A stretch of 64,000 nt of DNA from Rhodamnia argentea (lineage: Eukaryota; Streptophyta; Magnoliopsida; Myrtales; Myrtaceae). The notes beneath the pieces were generated by a model. It was not told the origin of the DNA and made no database searches. It saw nothing but the letters and a program-made list of their open reading frames with translations. The stretch is taken from positions 21,779,015 through 21,843,014 of the forward strand of contig NC_063157.1 of the NCBI RefSeq assembly GCF_020921035.1, read 5' to 3'. Of the stretch, positions 22,899-36,900 are shown piece by piece (positions within the stretch are counted from its first letter, which is position 1; each line of letters starts with the position of its first letter). A program made the translations under genes and the position numbers.

Positions 22899-24973
22899 CT
22901 AATACTCATTAAAATGGATGGCACCGACTTTCCACACAAGGTAAGTCGTTGCGAACATCACTGTGCTGATTAACACAAACGACAAGGCGATGAAAAACAA
23001 ATCAACACCACCGGGAAACTGGAATGTGAAGCCCTCCTTTGGCATTCCACGCTTGCTGTCATCCAACAAGTTAGTAGGGGCTTCTGGAAGCCTAGATCTC
23101 CTCTTTCCACGATCACTCTCCTTTAGAGCATCCAACACTTTGCTACCCATTTCTGATTTAGATGTCTTTGCTTCTGAGTATCGGCTCAGAACTCGGGCTG
23201 CCCTTACTCTCTCTCGTGCTGTTAAGGGTGATCTTCTTGGTGTAGATTGTGACTTGGCATTCAATGACTGATCCTGGTCAGGATTTGAATTAGGGACTGA
23301 TCCAACGGAAGTTTCGGATGTAAAATCCCTGGAGCTCTCAACACCAATTTCAGAAGCTGATTTTTTAGCATCGCCAGCATTCCTAACTGCAGAGTCCATG
23401 GAAAATTGGTCACTCTCCGCAACTGAAAGATGCAATTCCCGACGCGCTCTGCCTAAGCGAGGCATACTCAAAGGGGAGAGAAAGCTGCTTTGCTTGAATT
23501 CAGTACGTTTCAGATAAGATGTAGACACCTGCCGGATCCTTACCTGCACCTTTTGAGAAACTTCCATCATATTCAAGAACTCAAGGGAAAGACAGAAAGC
23601 GGAATTTTCCAAATCACATAATCTATACATGTAAGTAGCTTAAAAGTTTCAGTGCAACTGCATCTGTTTCATGCCACTACTTCAGGAAGCCCCACATGGA
23701 AGTTCACTATAGCCTGCTCAAGCTATGAAATGCCTATCATTAAAGCTCTTCCAGAACAAGAAAGTGTAACGGCAGCAACTTAACGATTTAGTTGTAAAGT
23801 AGGTTGCGGGGAAGGGGTAGAAGTTTATTAAAGAGCATAAACTTCTGAAACAAAAGAATGACTCCTCTAAGCTTCCACGTGAAACATATAATCTTACGTA
23901 AATGTGGCAAGATAGACATCTACAGGAAGTAATTCGATATTTGTCTGATGACCAAGTTTCATTTGAACAATTTTATAATGGTTCCAAGGATTTACAAAAG
24001 GAGAATTAATATCTTTGCATGGATCCAAAGTACATATTCAAATTACATCAATCATTTTGTCTAGTTACAGTTATAAGCATCTTTTCCTTTAAAGCACTGG
24101 CAGGACAGACCATTGACTCCACCAAGTTGAGCACTATCTTGTCACATGATAACTCTGTTTCTAGATCATTACTCTCTAATGTGCCAGCTATTTCTTATAA
24201 GGACAGAATTGCATTGTTCCAAGCATATTTCTTATTATTTATTTGGATCTTGACCAGCGTAATGTTTGAAATGCTGCGGTTCAACTCCCAGACAAGCGAC
24301 TTAAACAATTCCCAACACTTCAACCTTCAACTTAGTTTTTTTGGAACTCAAGCGCAAAGATCATCTTGATTCATTGGCAGCAAACTAAGTTGATACAATC
24401 AATGAGCGCAGTCATTCTTTCATGCGGCAAAATAATTGAAGTGATGCAAATGTGCTAAATTAACTACAGTTAAGCATGTCTGCGTATCTGCGGATGCTAT
24501 TGGATTGAAGTCCTTAAACATCAAACACTCGACGCCTCAAGTTCAAAGAATTTCTAAGCAACACTTCGCCTTCTTAAGCTGCTACACATAACTATCAGAA
24601 ATAAATAACGGAAAAATTGCTGCCTAACATAAGGATACATAGTTCCATCTCGTTATGATAACTATGGCTATTGAGAAGATTTATATATCATGAGGAGAAT
24701 TAGTTCATCAACGAAAACTTTCATCCTTTGGTTCCCACCTTGTATGTATATTGCAAACTCATCATCAAGACAATCTACAGCGCAGAAGATGATAAACAGA
24801 AGAAAGAGAGATAAAAGTCCAGCCTTTTAACTCGCTGAAGCAAAGAATCAAGAAGCAGCTAAATGGGTGTTCCCATACAATGAAGACAAGCTCATCTGAG
24901 CAGAAGCAAACGAGCCTTCACTATGCCTCACCTTGTAGCCGAAACCCAAGACGGAGTTCGAGGAAACAGCCAT
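22899..24973 (-). CDS. Unrecognised plant protein with C-terminal membrane segment, two-exon model
   Basis: Proposed exons are 24932-24973 (MAVSSNSVLGFGYK) and 22899-23528, joined in phase 0 across a GT-AG intron (23529-24931) to give 223 residues. Exon 2 alone is a long open frame; the upstream in-frame extension to 23630 is possible but lacks the Ser/Arg-rich, acid-free start seen in the spliced model, which resembles an organelle-targeting leader. The middle (about residues 40-175) is hydrophilic, Ser/Lys/Arg-rich and probably disordered, with a TARERVRAARVLSRY helix. Residues about 188-212 (DLFFIALSFVLISTVMFATTYLVW) form one membrane span, leaving a short tail ending HFNEY. It looks like a tail-anchored or single-pass organelle protein. 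I do not recognise the family, and exon 1 is inferred from splice signals only. Confidence 0.6.
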
Positions 24974-26182
24974 AGTTGTGGTTGTTCTACGGTCCAACCA
25001 TGAGACGCAGAGGGAAGCTGCGCTTGAGGTGGGTGTGTGGCCGCAGTGGAGTTTAGTCTCCGAGGACTGGATGATCCACAGGGATTGAAGGAGATGACAG
25101 CTTTATATATGGCCCCAGATACTGGGCGTTGTCGACACCTCGGCCTCCTTTTCTTTTTCTACTTTTCTTTTTCCCCCGAGACGAGTTTTGATAAACACAA
25201 ATTAGGATCACAATTCTTTTTCTGAATTTCAATCAAAAGAGTTTACTTTTCTTTTTCCTTTTTTCACTAAGAGATAATTCCTTATGCGAAGGGTTGCAAC
25301 CTAATACGATGCTATAAGCCGGTTCCATTTCGAAATTCTTACGAGCAATATTCGGATCACGCGGTGTTTATATTAGTTGATAAATTACAAATATAATGCT
25401 CACGTGCAGTGATCGAGGTTTCTTGTAGAAATTATAGTTTTCAAAGATAGTAACTATTATAACATCATTATTTATGGAAAAAAAATTAATTCAATAGAAG
25501 TTTTTATAATTTGAACAATGAGATGGCAACATTGATGAAAGAAAATGGAATGAAACATATGAATGAAAACAAGTTGAACGAAAACTTTGGTATACAATAT
25601 TCAAAAAATGGAATGAAAGATATGAAAGAAAATAATTCGAACGAAAGCTTTGAAACGGAAGATATGAATGAAAATAAGTCAAACAAAAACTTCGGTATAC
25701 AATATTGAGCATTACCTTTCGCCAATGCCATTTCTATCATTAGAAAATATCCTATTCAAAATAACACTTCTAAGGTAATTATAGCCACACAATAGAGGAA
25801 GCCTTAAATCTCAATTTCTCTCCAAATTACTTGTAACTCCAACTTGGCTCGATGGGTACTCAAGACGGTACCACTTATTTCGAACCAAGGTTGAGTATAT
25901 TGTCAAGTCGAGTTGAGCTTGTCAGACGCTCACCTCGATAAGCTCACTATGGTAATCGAGTTTTCATTGTTCTTTTACAAAGTAAGATAACTGCAATCAA
26001 TTTTAGTCTTGAGCTAAAGTAGAAAAATTAATACTACATCGTACTCGAGTCTTGAGCTGTGAACATCTAATATAGGAGGCGGATAAAGATTAACAGATTA
26101 TCGACTCAACTTGACTATTCCGTATAATGTTCGTGTGCTAGTGATGATGAAGGCTGCAAAAAAGGCGACAATAGATTGATCA

Positions 26183-26214
<32 letters not shown>

Positions 26215-26436
26215 AGGGGTGAGGAAGCAAAGAGGAAATTGTCAAGGTTCATACCATTCAAGAGTAAGCCAGTGCAGATAATTTTAGCCCAATATTCAAT
26301 GAGAATGTTAGAATGCTGAATTGCCAAAGTAATTTTGGTGAAATCCCAGATAACCACGTTGGTAACATAACACATGACATGATCACATCTTGGATATGGG
26401 AGATGGAATTAAAAGATTGAAGTAAAATGCAGAAAA
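24974..26436. other. 5' flank of the membrane-protein gene and intergenic
   Basis: AT-rich, with no recognised gene. Frames at 25491-25740 (-) and 25511-25708 (+) overlap across a local imperfect tandem repeat (motif like AATGGAATGAAAGATATGAA, about 25540-25700, spacing near 60-70 bases). A (GA)n microsatellite lies at 26188-26215. Confidence 0.55.
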
Positions 26437-27435
26437 TTGTTGTCTCTATGCCAAGAAAATCTTCTGTCAAGCGCCACGTCAATTGTTGACGTGATGCACA
26501 ATTTTTACTCATATCTAATAATATAACGACATGTGTTAGTTGAGTTGGAAAATAAATAAAATTTTGATTTTTTTTCTTCTTCTTTCTCCATCTTATTGCA
26601 ACCACCCTCCGGTCACCAACTACGCTCCTTGCGGCCTCCTCCTCCATCACAGACGGCAAAGACACTGCAATGAAGGCGAGTGATGACTGCGAACACCGCT
26701 CCCTCGCCCATGATCGCCAAATCCACTCCTCGATCGGTCTGCCTACACTATTGCTCTTCCACGCTGACCACCCCTCCATCGTCCTTCCTCGTCCATGGCC
26801 TCTGCTTGCTCGTCCATGGTCCTTACAGGCCTTCACATCCAGATCTGGAACCGCGGAGCAAGGCCACGACAGACCTCATAGCCACCGAAGCTGACCACCC
26901 ATCCGTCGTCCTTCCTCGTCCATCGCTACTTGCTTGCTTGTCCATGGCCGCGACAGGCCTTGGAGCCATGGTCTCATGCAGATCTAGAAATCCATGGCTG
27001 CGATAAACCTCAGAGCCATCCACACCGACCACCCCTCCTGCGTCCTTCCACGTCATGGCCGCGACAAACCTCAACCACCCTTCTGTCGTCCTTCCATGCT
27101 CATCCATGGCTGCCATAGGCCTTGGAGCCATGGCCGCGTCCAGATCTGGAACCTCGTCCGAGTCAGATCTTAGAGCACCGACCATGGACGAGCAAGGATG
27201 ACAGACAACGAAGTTCATGACCATGGTGGTAGCAACGGCAGAGGGAGGCGGCAGTAGCGATGGCGGTGTGGATTCACGGTGGCTGCAATGACAGATGGTG
27301 AAGGAAGAGAGATGGACAGAGATTTTTATTTTTATTTTTAAATCAATTACATGTAATTTTTAATTGGCTTACGCACACTACATCAGCTAATGATGTGGCG
27401 CTTGACAAGCACCGAATATTTTCTCCTCTACGCCA
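26437..27435. repeat. Foldback repeat with GC-rich tandem core (second family)
   Basis: The left arm has TCTATGCCAAGAAAAT, then CTGTCAAGCGCCACGTCAA (about 26447-26483). It is mirrored on the right by TTGACAAGCGCC-type wording read on the minus strand (plus 27370-27435: GATGTGGCGCTTGACAAGC, then ATTTTCTCCTCTACGCCAA). Inner arm parts also pair (26580-26605 with 27270-27315). The 650-base core is GC-rich and made of degenerate tandem units of about 110-130 bases containing CCACCC, CGTCCTTCC and CATGGCCGCGACA. Open frames through the core (e.g. 26823-27224 minus) are by-products of the repeats and show no domain. Confidence 0.65.
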
Positions 27436-27995
27436 ATCACCAAAAAGGTAGATCGACAAAGACTGCAAAGCGCAACTCATTCTAGATTCATACTCAAAAG
27501 TGGAAAAAGATGCACACAAATGCATGCAATCCCTCGCTTCCGTAAAGCCAGAAGACATTCCCGATCACTTGCGGTCACAGACATTTTTCAAGTAAACCAG
27601 TCAAAGAATTTCATCAAAAAGTTCGTCCGAGCACATAAAATTCATGTGATACTCTTGGTCGTGGATACACAATGAAACGAAATTAGTATTATAATACAAG
27701 AAACCGCTTGGCTGGGCCTCTACAATAGCCCAAAGAATGCTGTCTTCTAGTTCTATTCCTCCTCCTCCTCCTCCTCCTCCCCCACAAAACAAAACCCCAA
27801 CCCACCCCCCAAAAAAATTATCAACAGCTAATAATAGACACACCTTTTGAAAACAAGAGCAATTATTTCAAAGAAACCTCAACCCTTTCTGCAAAAAATG
27901 AAAGAAAATTTACCCTCAGCCACACACGTCAATGAAGAACTCAAACTGCTATCCTGCTCTTAATTCCTGGAAATTTTGCAATGTTTCTCAATAAC
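27436..27995. other. Clathrin gene 3' flank
   Basis: It holds the presumed 3' untranslated region of the clathrin heavy chain gene, with a (CTC)n trinucleotide run at about 27758-27780. No other gene is visible. Confidence 0.6.
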
Positions 27996-30900
27996 TCAAT
28001 AACTGCCCATGGGTGGCATGCCAAAAGGTGGCATCGGAGGCATTCCCATTCCGCCCATGGGAGGTGGAGCAAAGCCTCCCCCCATTCCTGGTCCTCCCAT
28101 ACCGGGCATTGGCGGTGCAGGCAGAGCGAGAGGCAGCAATTGAGCATACATATTCTGCAGATAACACAAGAATATATGAATAGTTAACAGAAGTATGACA
28201 TTGTTTGAGAAAGAAGGTGAGTACGGCTTTATTATCATGGTGATATCGGCAAAGAGTCGTGAAAAAGTTTCAGAGAGAAAAATTCAGCAATTCAACAAAC
28301 TGTAAGAACTTCAGCACACATTACCTGCTGTGCAATCACGTCCTTCTCTTCCTTTTCTTTTGCCTTAACCTCTTTTTGAGCTTCAATCTTGTCTTTTATT
28401 AGCTCATCAACTTTGCCTGTGTATTCACGGATAAACTGGAAAAAAAAAAAATATGAACCAAGGTTACAAACAATCAAAGACAAAAATGGTCAATCATTCT
28501 TGATTTGCACCTAATGAGCAATCAATTAAAAGAAAAGCACAACATCAATACATCTACAAATGGTTTGAAAAGTACATTTAATTTCAGAATAGCGATTTAA
28601 ATTACACTCCAGCAATATTCTTGTGAGCAGGAGATAGCAAATTATTCAATAAGCATTAGTAGTTATGGAGCGGCAGTAATTACCTGGAGGAGATATGGGA
28701 AGGCAAAGTCAATCATGTTGTTCATCCAAGCTAGCTCAAGAGCGATATCTGCTCGAACCAAATCATAGCAAACAAATAGGCAAGATGCAAAGCATTCTTT
28801 CTTCCCCTGCAAAAGCACGTAACGGCAAAGGATTAGAACTCCAATCAACAAAAGTATCAAGAGTCCATGAATGCCAATACAAGTGGGATTAAAAGGCAAC
28901 AGCAGGACTCTAAGAACTACTGTCAAAAGCAAAAAAGTTTCATTCAATTTATCAAAATCTAAACTCTAGTCATTTTAACAAAACCAGCTGAACTGGTTCA
29001 CTATGCAGACCCCTTAAACCACAATTTGCAGATACCAAAAGCAATGGAGGAGAATTCCCAGTAACCTCATCTCATACATTAACAAGAGATTCAGTCAACT
29101 CCACCAAAAGCATTGTGTCACAGGCAACCAAGTGTAAAACTTTCGTGTATCGGCAGAACTGTGATGTTCTTATCTGAAACATAGTTTGGCTAGAACATCA
29201 CCAATCACTCATAGCGTACCTTTTCAATGAAATAAACAAGCAACTCTTCAGCAAGTTCACGTTCACCAGACTGAGAAGCTGTCTCCATTGCATCTTTGTA
29301 AAGATTGTCTTTCTTTGACAGTGCAATTGACTGCTTCCATCGGCCAGCCTTCTTGTAAATATAAGCAGCAACTCTTCTCATTTCAAGAAGCTCATGCTTC
29401 TCAATCTGCTCACATGCAACAGCATAATGAGATTAAGATCGCATCAAGAAATAAAAGAACAAAGCGAACCAACTGCATCTCACCTTTTGAGCCAAGCCTA
29501 TCATATCAAAGTTATCATGCAAATCAATAGATTCACGTAGTCGATCGTAGTCTTCCTCTTCCACATATATCTCATTCAAAGCCTCATTCACAGCAGACAC
29601 ATTATTGCTTTGAACTGCAACCATGTATGGCTTCACAAGACGCAGGTGACCAGCCTGAAATAGACAATTTTGCAGATCATCACAAAGTCAATATTAGAAG
29701 AAAGACGATTTGAAATGCCATATAGCAATATTGAAGAATAAGGTTAAACCTTTCGCATGATGTCAACAACACGTGTATGGTCCACTCGCAGTGCAAGCAC
29801 ATTTAGAACATCATTGATCTGCTCTGGATGTTCTTGCAAGTAGAAGTGCACAGCCTTATAGTAGAGTTCAACATTAGCAACTTTGACGATAACATCTTTA
29901 AATTGCATGTGTTCCCATGCTTCTGGGGAGTGGTTCATTATGGTAGTTGCAGCATTATCAAACTCATCATATAGAATGTACAAATAGGTAAGCTCCTTCC
30001 AATGTTGTTGCTCATCACAAGCTCTGATAAGCTTTGGAATGTTGAGACGCGTTGAGAAGAGCTTGATGTGCTCCATCAGCTTCTCAGGACGGTATCTAGC
30101 ATAAAGAACTCCCAATTCAGTGAAAATGCCCATATGTGCACGTTCTAGCCCCAAACCACTCTCCATAAGTGAGATGAGCTCATTAAAGCATCCTCTGTTC
30201 TGATAGAATTCACTGACTTCTTCCAGGTCATCCACCTACAATTTTCAGAAGAGTGAGATCAAGAGTTGCTAAAGAAAGGTCTTGTTGCTCAGTACCTAGG
30301 AAATCTACTAATAACACGTACGCATAGGGAAAAAAAGAAAATCTACTACTCCGAAATTACCGAGCCCAAATATAATTCTCTCAAAAGGTCAATTGGCTAT
30401 AGCTATATTTAAATGTTAAAACAGAAGTTTGTCCACCAGAAATCTTCAAAACAAAGTCACATAAACACCCACACCTCACCTGGACAATGATGTTCAAACC
30501 ACATATTTGAGCTAAGCGGAACTCCTCAGCATCAACACAAGCAAAACAAACTTCTTTCCATGTCTTTGCACTGTTGGCTTTTCGTGCTGCATCAACAGCA
30601 CCTTGGAATTGTTGCAGCTTCACCAGTGTGCACGCCAACTTGGCCCAGTTAGAGATAAAGGCAAATATGATCTTAGCAGCCTCATATAAGGCTTCATCAA
30701 ACAGGCGATCACCAACATTTTGCAGATTGGCCACATTAGGCATGAGAATAAATTCTTCAATTTCACCCAATCTATCAATCTTTGCATACGCATAAATAAG
30801 TTCACTGTCCACTTTTGGCTCTTTTGCCTTCTGCCTAACCATTAAAAGGTATTTCACCAAGTCATGGTAGACATTTGCGTTCTCTGCAGCTTGAATAACA

Positions 30901-33900
30901 TCCAAGAATTGAGTCGCATCATCTGCCCGAATAAACGACTCAATTGCATCACTCACTAGACCCTCCCTCAACTGAGCCTTAGCTACCTGGCTCCAGACAG
31001 CATCTTCTTCAACCCTGAATGCAAACTCCACAGCTCGCTCAATGCTTCTAATATTGTCCAATAAGACATTAACAGCCTGAACATTCATGTTGAACTTTTT
31101 GAAAATTGCAAAGGCTTCCTCGTATAGTTGAGCTTCCACAGCAACTTCTCCAACAGCAGGTCCATCAAAGTTATCAAGTCTATTGACATAATCCATAACT
31201 CTTGATGGGTCTGCCTTAATAGCGGTAAGGATAAGCAGGTTTTGTAGGTTAAAGTTCCCACTGAATGCAGAGTTCTGCAGAACAATTTTCTCCAAGAGCT
31301 CAATCAGTTCATGTGGAAGATCAGCTGTCATGAAGGCTTTAACAGCTGCAGACACTTGCTCTGGACTTTTGCTTTCAGGCAATGCTGTAGATACAACCTG
31401 ATCAATCAGCTGTCTCCTATATTCATTCTCAGGGTTTAGAACCTTCTCCCAGAGATCACCATCCATTCTCTCAACAACGTACCTGTCATTCAACATTACA
31501 ATGCGTAAACAAACTTCGACGATCTAGAGAATTCATTTCAAGCCAAAGTTCCACTAATTGAAGAAACCACAGACCTGGCTTGTAACTTGAACAAAGAGTT
31601 CTTGTTAGTTACATTGATAAGCTCCTCATCACATTGGCCTCTTCGGTAAGCTACAACTGCTAGAGTGGGATCACGCTTTTCACAGTATTTACCCACTACA
31701 CGGGAATCATAGTATGGGTTGGTGGTGAGGAAGTGTTCTGGATTGTTGTTGCTGTCTATAATTATTTTACCCAGGGCATTATGGACGTGTACATCTTGGC
31801 TTCCCTCACTCACAAGATGCTCCAGGAACTGAGTAAGTAACCGCAGACGATTCCTGAAGACACAACACGGTGAGGATATTACAAAGCTAAAAGAAGACAC
31901 AGAGAACAAGAACAAAGGAAAAAATTGACTATAACCTTTTTTCACATTCCTCCACAAGGGGCTCCACTGGAAGCAGAGAACGAACAGACAGAATCAAGCC
32001 TTTGATAAAGTCTTCTGGACACTCGTCATCTAGCAACTGTCCCACAACTAAGGGAGTGTTCCCAGGGTTCACCTGAAAGAGATGAACTTCTTCCATTAGT
32101 TAATTTGACAAAAAAGCACCTACTAGATAAAACAGTTTCTACTTCCAATGCTCATAATATCATACCTTCTGGACATAACCTTCAATATAGCGGAGCATGT
32201 TGTTGGTATAAAGGTAGTGAGTGAGATCAGGCACAAACCCAAATCGATCACAGACATTGATAAGGGGCCGTGCATCTGGAAGCTTGGCCTCCATTAAAAA
32301 GTTCTTTGTCTTTTCTGCGTCATAGAAGTTTGATTCTCTGGTCACTCGTTCAACCTCTTTAATTTGACCGGTTTTAGCAGCGGCTTCAATATACTTGAAA
32401 TGAATGTCAGGGTCCTCACTGCAAATGCAAAGGATTAATTACCAAATCGTTCTTCCCAAACTAACACAATCTGACAAAGTAAAAGAAAGATCTTTCAAGC
32501 ATATCACAAACAAACAAACAAACAGAAAATTGTCATAGTCAAGCATATTACCTGGAGCTCAAGTACGAACCCAGGAAAAAGTAGAGTCCTTCATAAGACT
32601 TGAATTGCTCAAAAATCTTTATGCAGGGCTCAACGCCCAGCTGCTCACAGTATTCTTTGGCAACCTATAAAGCTGCATTTTAGCACATAGTCGTATCAAG
32701 AAAAATGCAAAAGAGGAAACTACAACAACTCACCTGTACTATTATCTGAAGGTTGCCACGGAGATTAACCAGCAAAAGGTCCTTCATGCACTCTAAAGCC
32801 CATTCCCGTGAGAGGGTGCCAAAAAACTCTACCAGCGACTGCAAAATACTCATAAAAATCAGCAGCAGTTACAGATACATAACATCTCATAAGATAGCAG
32901 CAGAGGCATGACTATTCATGATTACCTGTGGCTCAATAGCATGGGTATTCACGATTACACGTTTGATATCTGGCAGTTCTGAATAGTGCTGCAGGATAAA
33001 TTGGCATGTTTATGCTCTAGATCAAATGAGCCATATGATGTAGGTTGAAAAGTTACAACGTAGAGTTAGAAAGAGACATTACTTGCAATGCCCTAACATA
33101 AAGACCAGCCTTTTCACAAAGCTGGGCAATCCGAGGACGGTCATAGTGGCTAAACATTCCATTGGCCAAGATTGCATCAGCAACATTAGGGAAAGTGACC
33201 AAATTGATTTCAAGAACCTATATAGATGAAGATAATGTTCACAAACTGCCACAATGTAAGAACATAAATGGAAGCTCATCATAAGAGGACCCTCACGAAG
33301 TACCTTTGTTTGAAGAAAACCATGTTCTGGAAGATTTGGTTTCAAAACATCCAACAGAAAGGCTGTTGCCTCACGGATCAAATTTCTCTGCATAACCGAA
33401 GAACCACAAACTTTCAACCAAATAAGGAATCCAATCTTGGCTTACCCACAAAAAGTTGCATTATCAAGACACACTGTTGATGTAAATTCACAGATGCTGA
33501 TAAAATAATAGCCCATAGCAACCAATGACAACTGTATTCTGCAACAACATGATCAACCGCATACAGTTCCAGAACTCGAAGATTTATAGCAATGAGTTTC
33601 ATTATAGTCCACAAACTTGCCTTCATTCTAGAGAAAAATATCATATCTACCGTTCAATTAGCAGAAGGCATTCATTCTTTGCCATGATTTAACTGATTTC
33701 AGCGTACTATTACAACTGAAAATGTTAAAAGGGGTAGTAAATATGATATATGATGGCAAACTATAAAATGAAAAACAAGAATGATTTGAGCAGCTAAAAG
33801 ATAATAGCTACCACATGGCACTGACATTTATTCAGAACACAGAGGGTTATTAGATTGTTGAACAAACAAACCTGAAGAAAGAGATCTGTAATTGTATTGT

Positions 33901-36900
33901 AGTCAACTGGACATCCTCCCTCCATTTGAGACATCATCAAAGCAAAATTCAAGGCGCCCTAGAATGAAAACACAGCAAATCAGCGGTAAAGATTTCTAGG
34001 AAACCATCAGGAATATGCATAAATTGTCAAAACACTAGTCATTGCAAGAAAAAGAGGAAAACGAACTCTGGGAAATGCCCTTAAGTTCTTTACACACCTG
34101 TGCATCTTGTCGGAGGATTGTTTGCAAAAGAAACAAATAATCAGGGTTATACCCAACCTGCAGAAAGAAAGGGAAATTATGTCAATAGCAATAGTAGCAT
34201 CAGCAGCAGTACTACTTGTAGCAGCTTCAGGTGCGGCAATAAGGAATAGAGAGAATATGCTATTTTTTGTTCGATCTGTCTTTACCTGCTTTGAATATAT
34301 CAGTATCTTATCAAACTCTCTCCGCTCAGCAAAAGCTGCAACAACTTTAGGAGTTACTCTGGCTTTGATGAATATTTTCAACGCTAGATCATTATCCACA
34401 GTCTGCAGTAGAGAAAAAGAACCATCAAACATTCATGCAGAGTTTATCGATTTTACTCTGAAAGTGACAAAAAAAAAAGTGTTTCATCCAATTTAAAACC
34501 GTAAGAACCACCGATTAAAACCAAAATGAGGGACAATATCAACTAATCTAGAAATCAAACCTTCACAAGGTCTCCAAGTTCCTCGCTGCATTCTAGCTTG
34601 TCCTCCGCAAGCCAATTCTCCAATAGGTTCTTCTTGTTTTGGTTCACAACAAGCCGAGATAGTTCCAATGATTCAAATGCATTAAGTTTTCCTCTAGTAA
34701 GAAGTGTGCCAAAGTACTGCAACAGAGGTGGTGTCTGCCCAGCTTGCACAGGGACGGTCTACATATGGAGGAGACAGTTTAAAGCAAAACCACAATAAGT
34801 ATAGAATCAATTCATTTGCTCCCTTCCTTCAACTAATAAACGCAAACGCTTCCACATTAAAGTAATAATTATATCAGATCTTGGACTTTTTTCCTTAATA
34901 CATAATTGTTTTACTCCAAGCGAGCATAAGAAACTCTTTTTGTTACTGATCCAAATAGCTACTACCAATAAAAAGTACTCACGCAGCAAAGTTTTGTTTA
35001 CAGCAAAGTCCCAAATAAAGGTGGCAATAGCAGAAAACGACAAAATTAATCCTTGTGGCCAAGCATATAACAAGTTGCACTAGCCAAATACGAATAACCA
35101 ATAATCACAGTTAAAGCCCATGAGGAAGAGAGAACCTGATGACAACTGAAAAAATTAATACCTGAAACTTGGCGACTGTATCAGGGGTGCGTAAAATTCC
35201 TTGTGGAGACTCAGCTGCAAGTTCAGCAGCTTCTTTGTACTTTGTCTGGGCAAACAGTTCTTGGAATCTTTGGACAACCTGCGTTATCAAAAGTGTAAGA
35301 TTGATTCATTAACAACGAGTAAGGTTGTCAATTGCTAGTCTAAGATCTGAGCAGGCCTCAGGATTAAGCATAAGGCCAATCTTCAAAATGCAACAATCCA
35401 TAACATTACATGAAAATAAATCAGCAAAAATTACCCATATAACACTACATTTACAATTACTATATCAGCTAATTAGCAACATAAGCATATCACCACCTGG
35501 TGAAGGGAAGGGAACCAAGTAAGAGATCAACACTGCATAGGGAACCAGTGGAAAGGATGCTTCTAACTGCTAGCCACAATCTTAAAGTGTTCAAGCAAAA
35601 AGTACAAAAAAAAAAAAAACCACCATCTTGAGGCTTGGTCTTTTCTTCGTTTCAGATATATGGATTCATCGATCAGTGCGCAAGTTGTTTCCATATTGCA
35701 GTAACGCCAAAATTTTTAGGGCAGAAAGGTAGACCAGCAGCTTCAAAGGCAATCTATTATAAAATCTCTTAAATATCTGAGACGAGCACCTTTAAGATTC
35801 AAAAAAATGATTGTCACATATTTCATGCAATGGCACGTGACCTTGACAACAATGTGCATGACAAAGATTAATTCTGAGCAATAACAAGTCACCACAACAA
35901 GGCAAAACTGCACTTCGACTATGTTTGTTGAGAGAGAAAAAGGTTGTAACTAATTTTAACCATAATTAGGCTCAAGCTACCAAAAATCAACAAATTCATC
36001 CTTGCACGATCAAATCACTTCATGCAATTGAAGTGCAGCAACATGCTCAAATTTATGGATGGCATGCACATACAAGCTGCGTGTCGACCTTTCATCATGT
36101 AAAGAGATGTCATTTCACCCAATTGAAGTGTAGCCACATCCTAAAAAATTTATGGACTATGTACACATACGAGCTGCATGTAGACCTTTCATGGAAGAAG
36201 CATATAAAGAGAGGTTATTTTGAAAAGATTGGTGATCAAACATTCATAAAATCCACCACTAAATTTATGGTACAAAATCCACAATAAATTACCAGAGAAG
36301 AAGGGAAAAACACTATGGCCTTACCAGCTGCTCAGCACCAGGAAGATTTCCTCTTTTGGCAAGATTGACAGCAAGCTCCAAGTTGTTTAACTGCAAAAAA
36401 TAACCAGGTAACATCCAGATGTGACAAAACCTACAATAAATTTTCAACCCCAGACTGACAAGAAAAATAAAGACAATGGAAAAAGTAATCTAGTCGATGC
36501 TCGTACCTGGCCACTGACAAAGGGTACAATAGTAGCCTCATTTATAGTAGCAAGTAGAACCTGTCCCCGTCTATTGATGGCATAAAATCCTCCAATAGAC
36601 GAAGCTTCAGCTGTCAAAAATATTGGATCTGGACTTATTCTGTTTCTGTATACTGCAGTTGCAGTCTCCAAGTCATACACAAACAACAGCCCAAGCTTGG
36701 TAATCACATATATCAAACCATATTGGTGAGATATCTGCCAATCATACAGACAAGGACTTAAGATAAAGAAAATTTCAAGTTAGTCTAGCATGAGATGCAA
36801 GTTTTAGTATCTTTCTACCTGCATTGCAACTGGGAAGTCATCAGCAAAATCTGGAGGAAAGAAAAGATCTGCCTGCTTTTTTGTAAAGGATGGCTTTCCT

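Noticed and set aside
23529-23630. Start of the membrane-protein gene at 23630 by direct extension of the open frame
   Set aside because: The spliced model with exon 1 at 24932-24973 has in-phase GT-AG signals and a better leader; the extension remains possible but less likely.
26258-27224. Frames of 192 and 133 residues that might be a gene
   Set aside because: They run through the tandem GC repeat and arm of a foldback element, with no domain and with repeat-driven composition.
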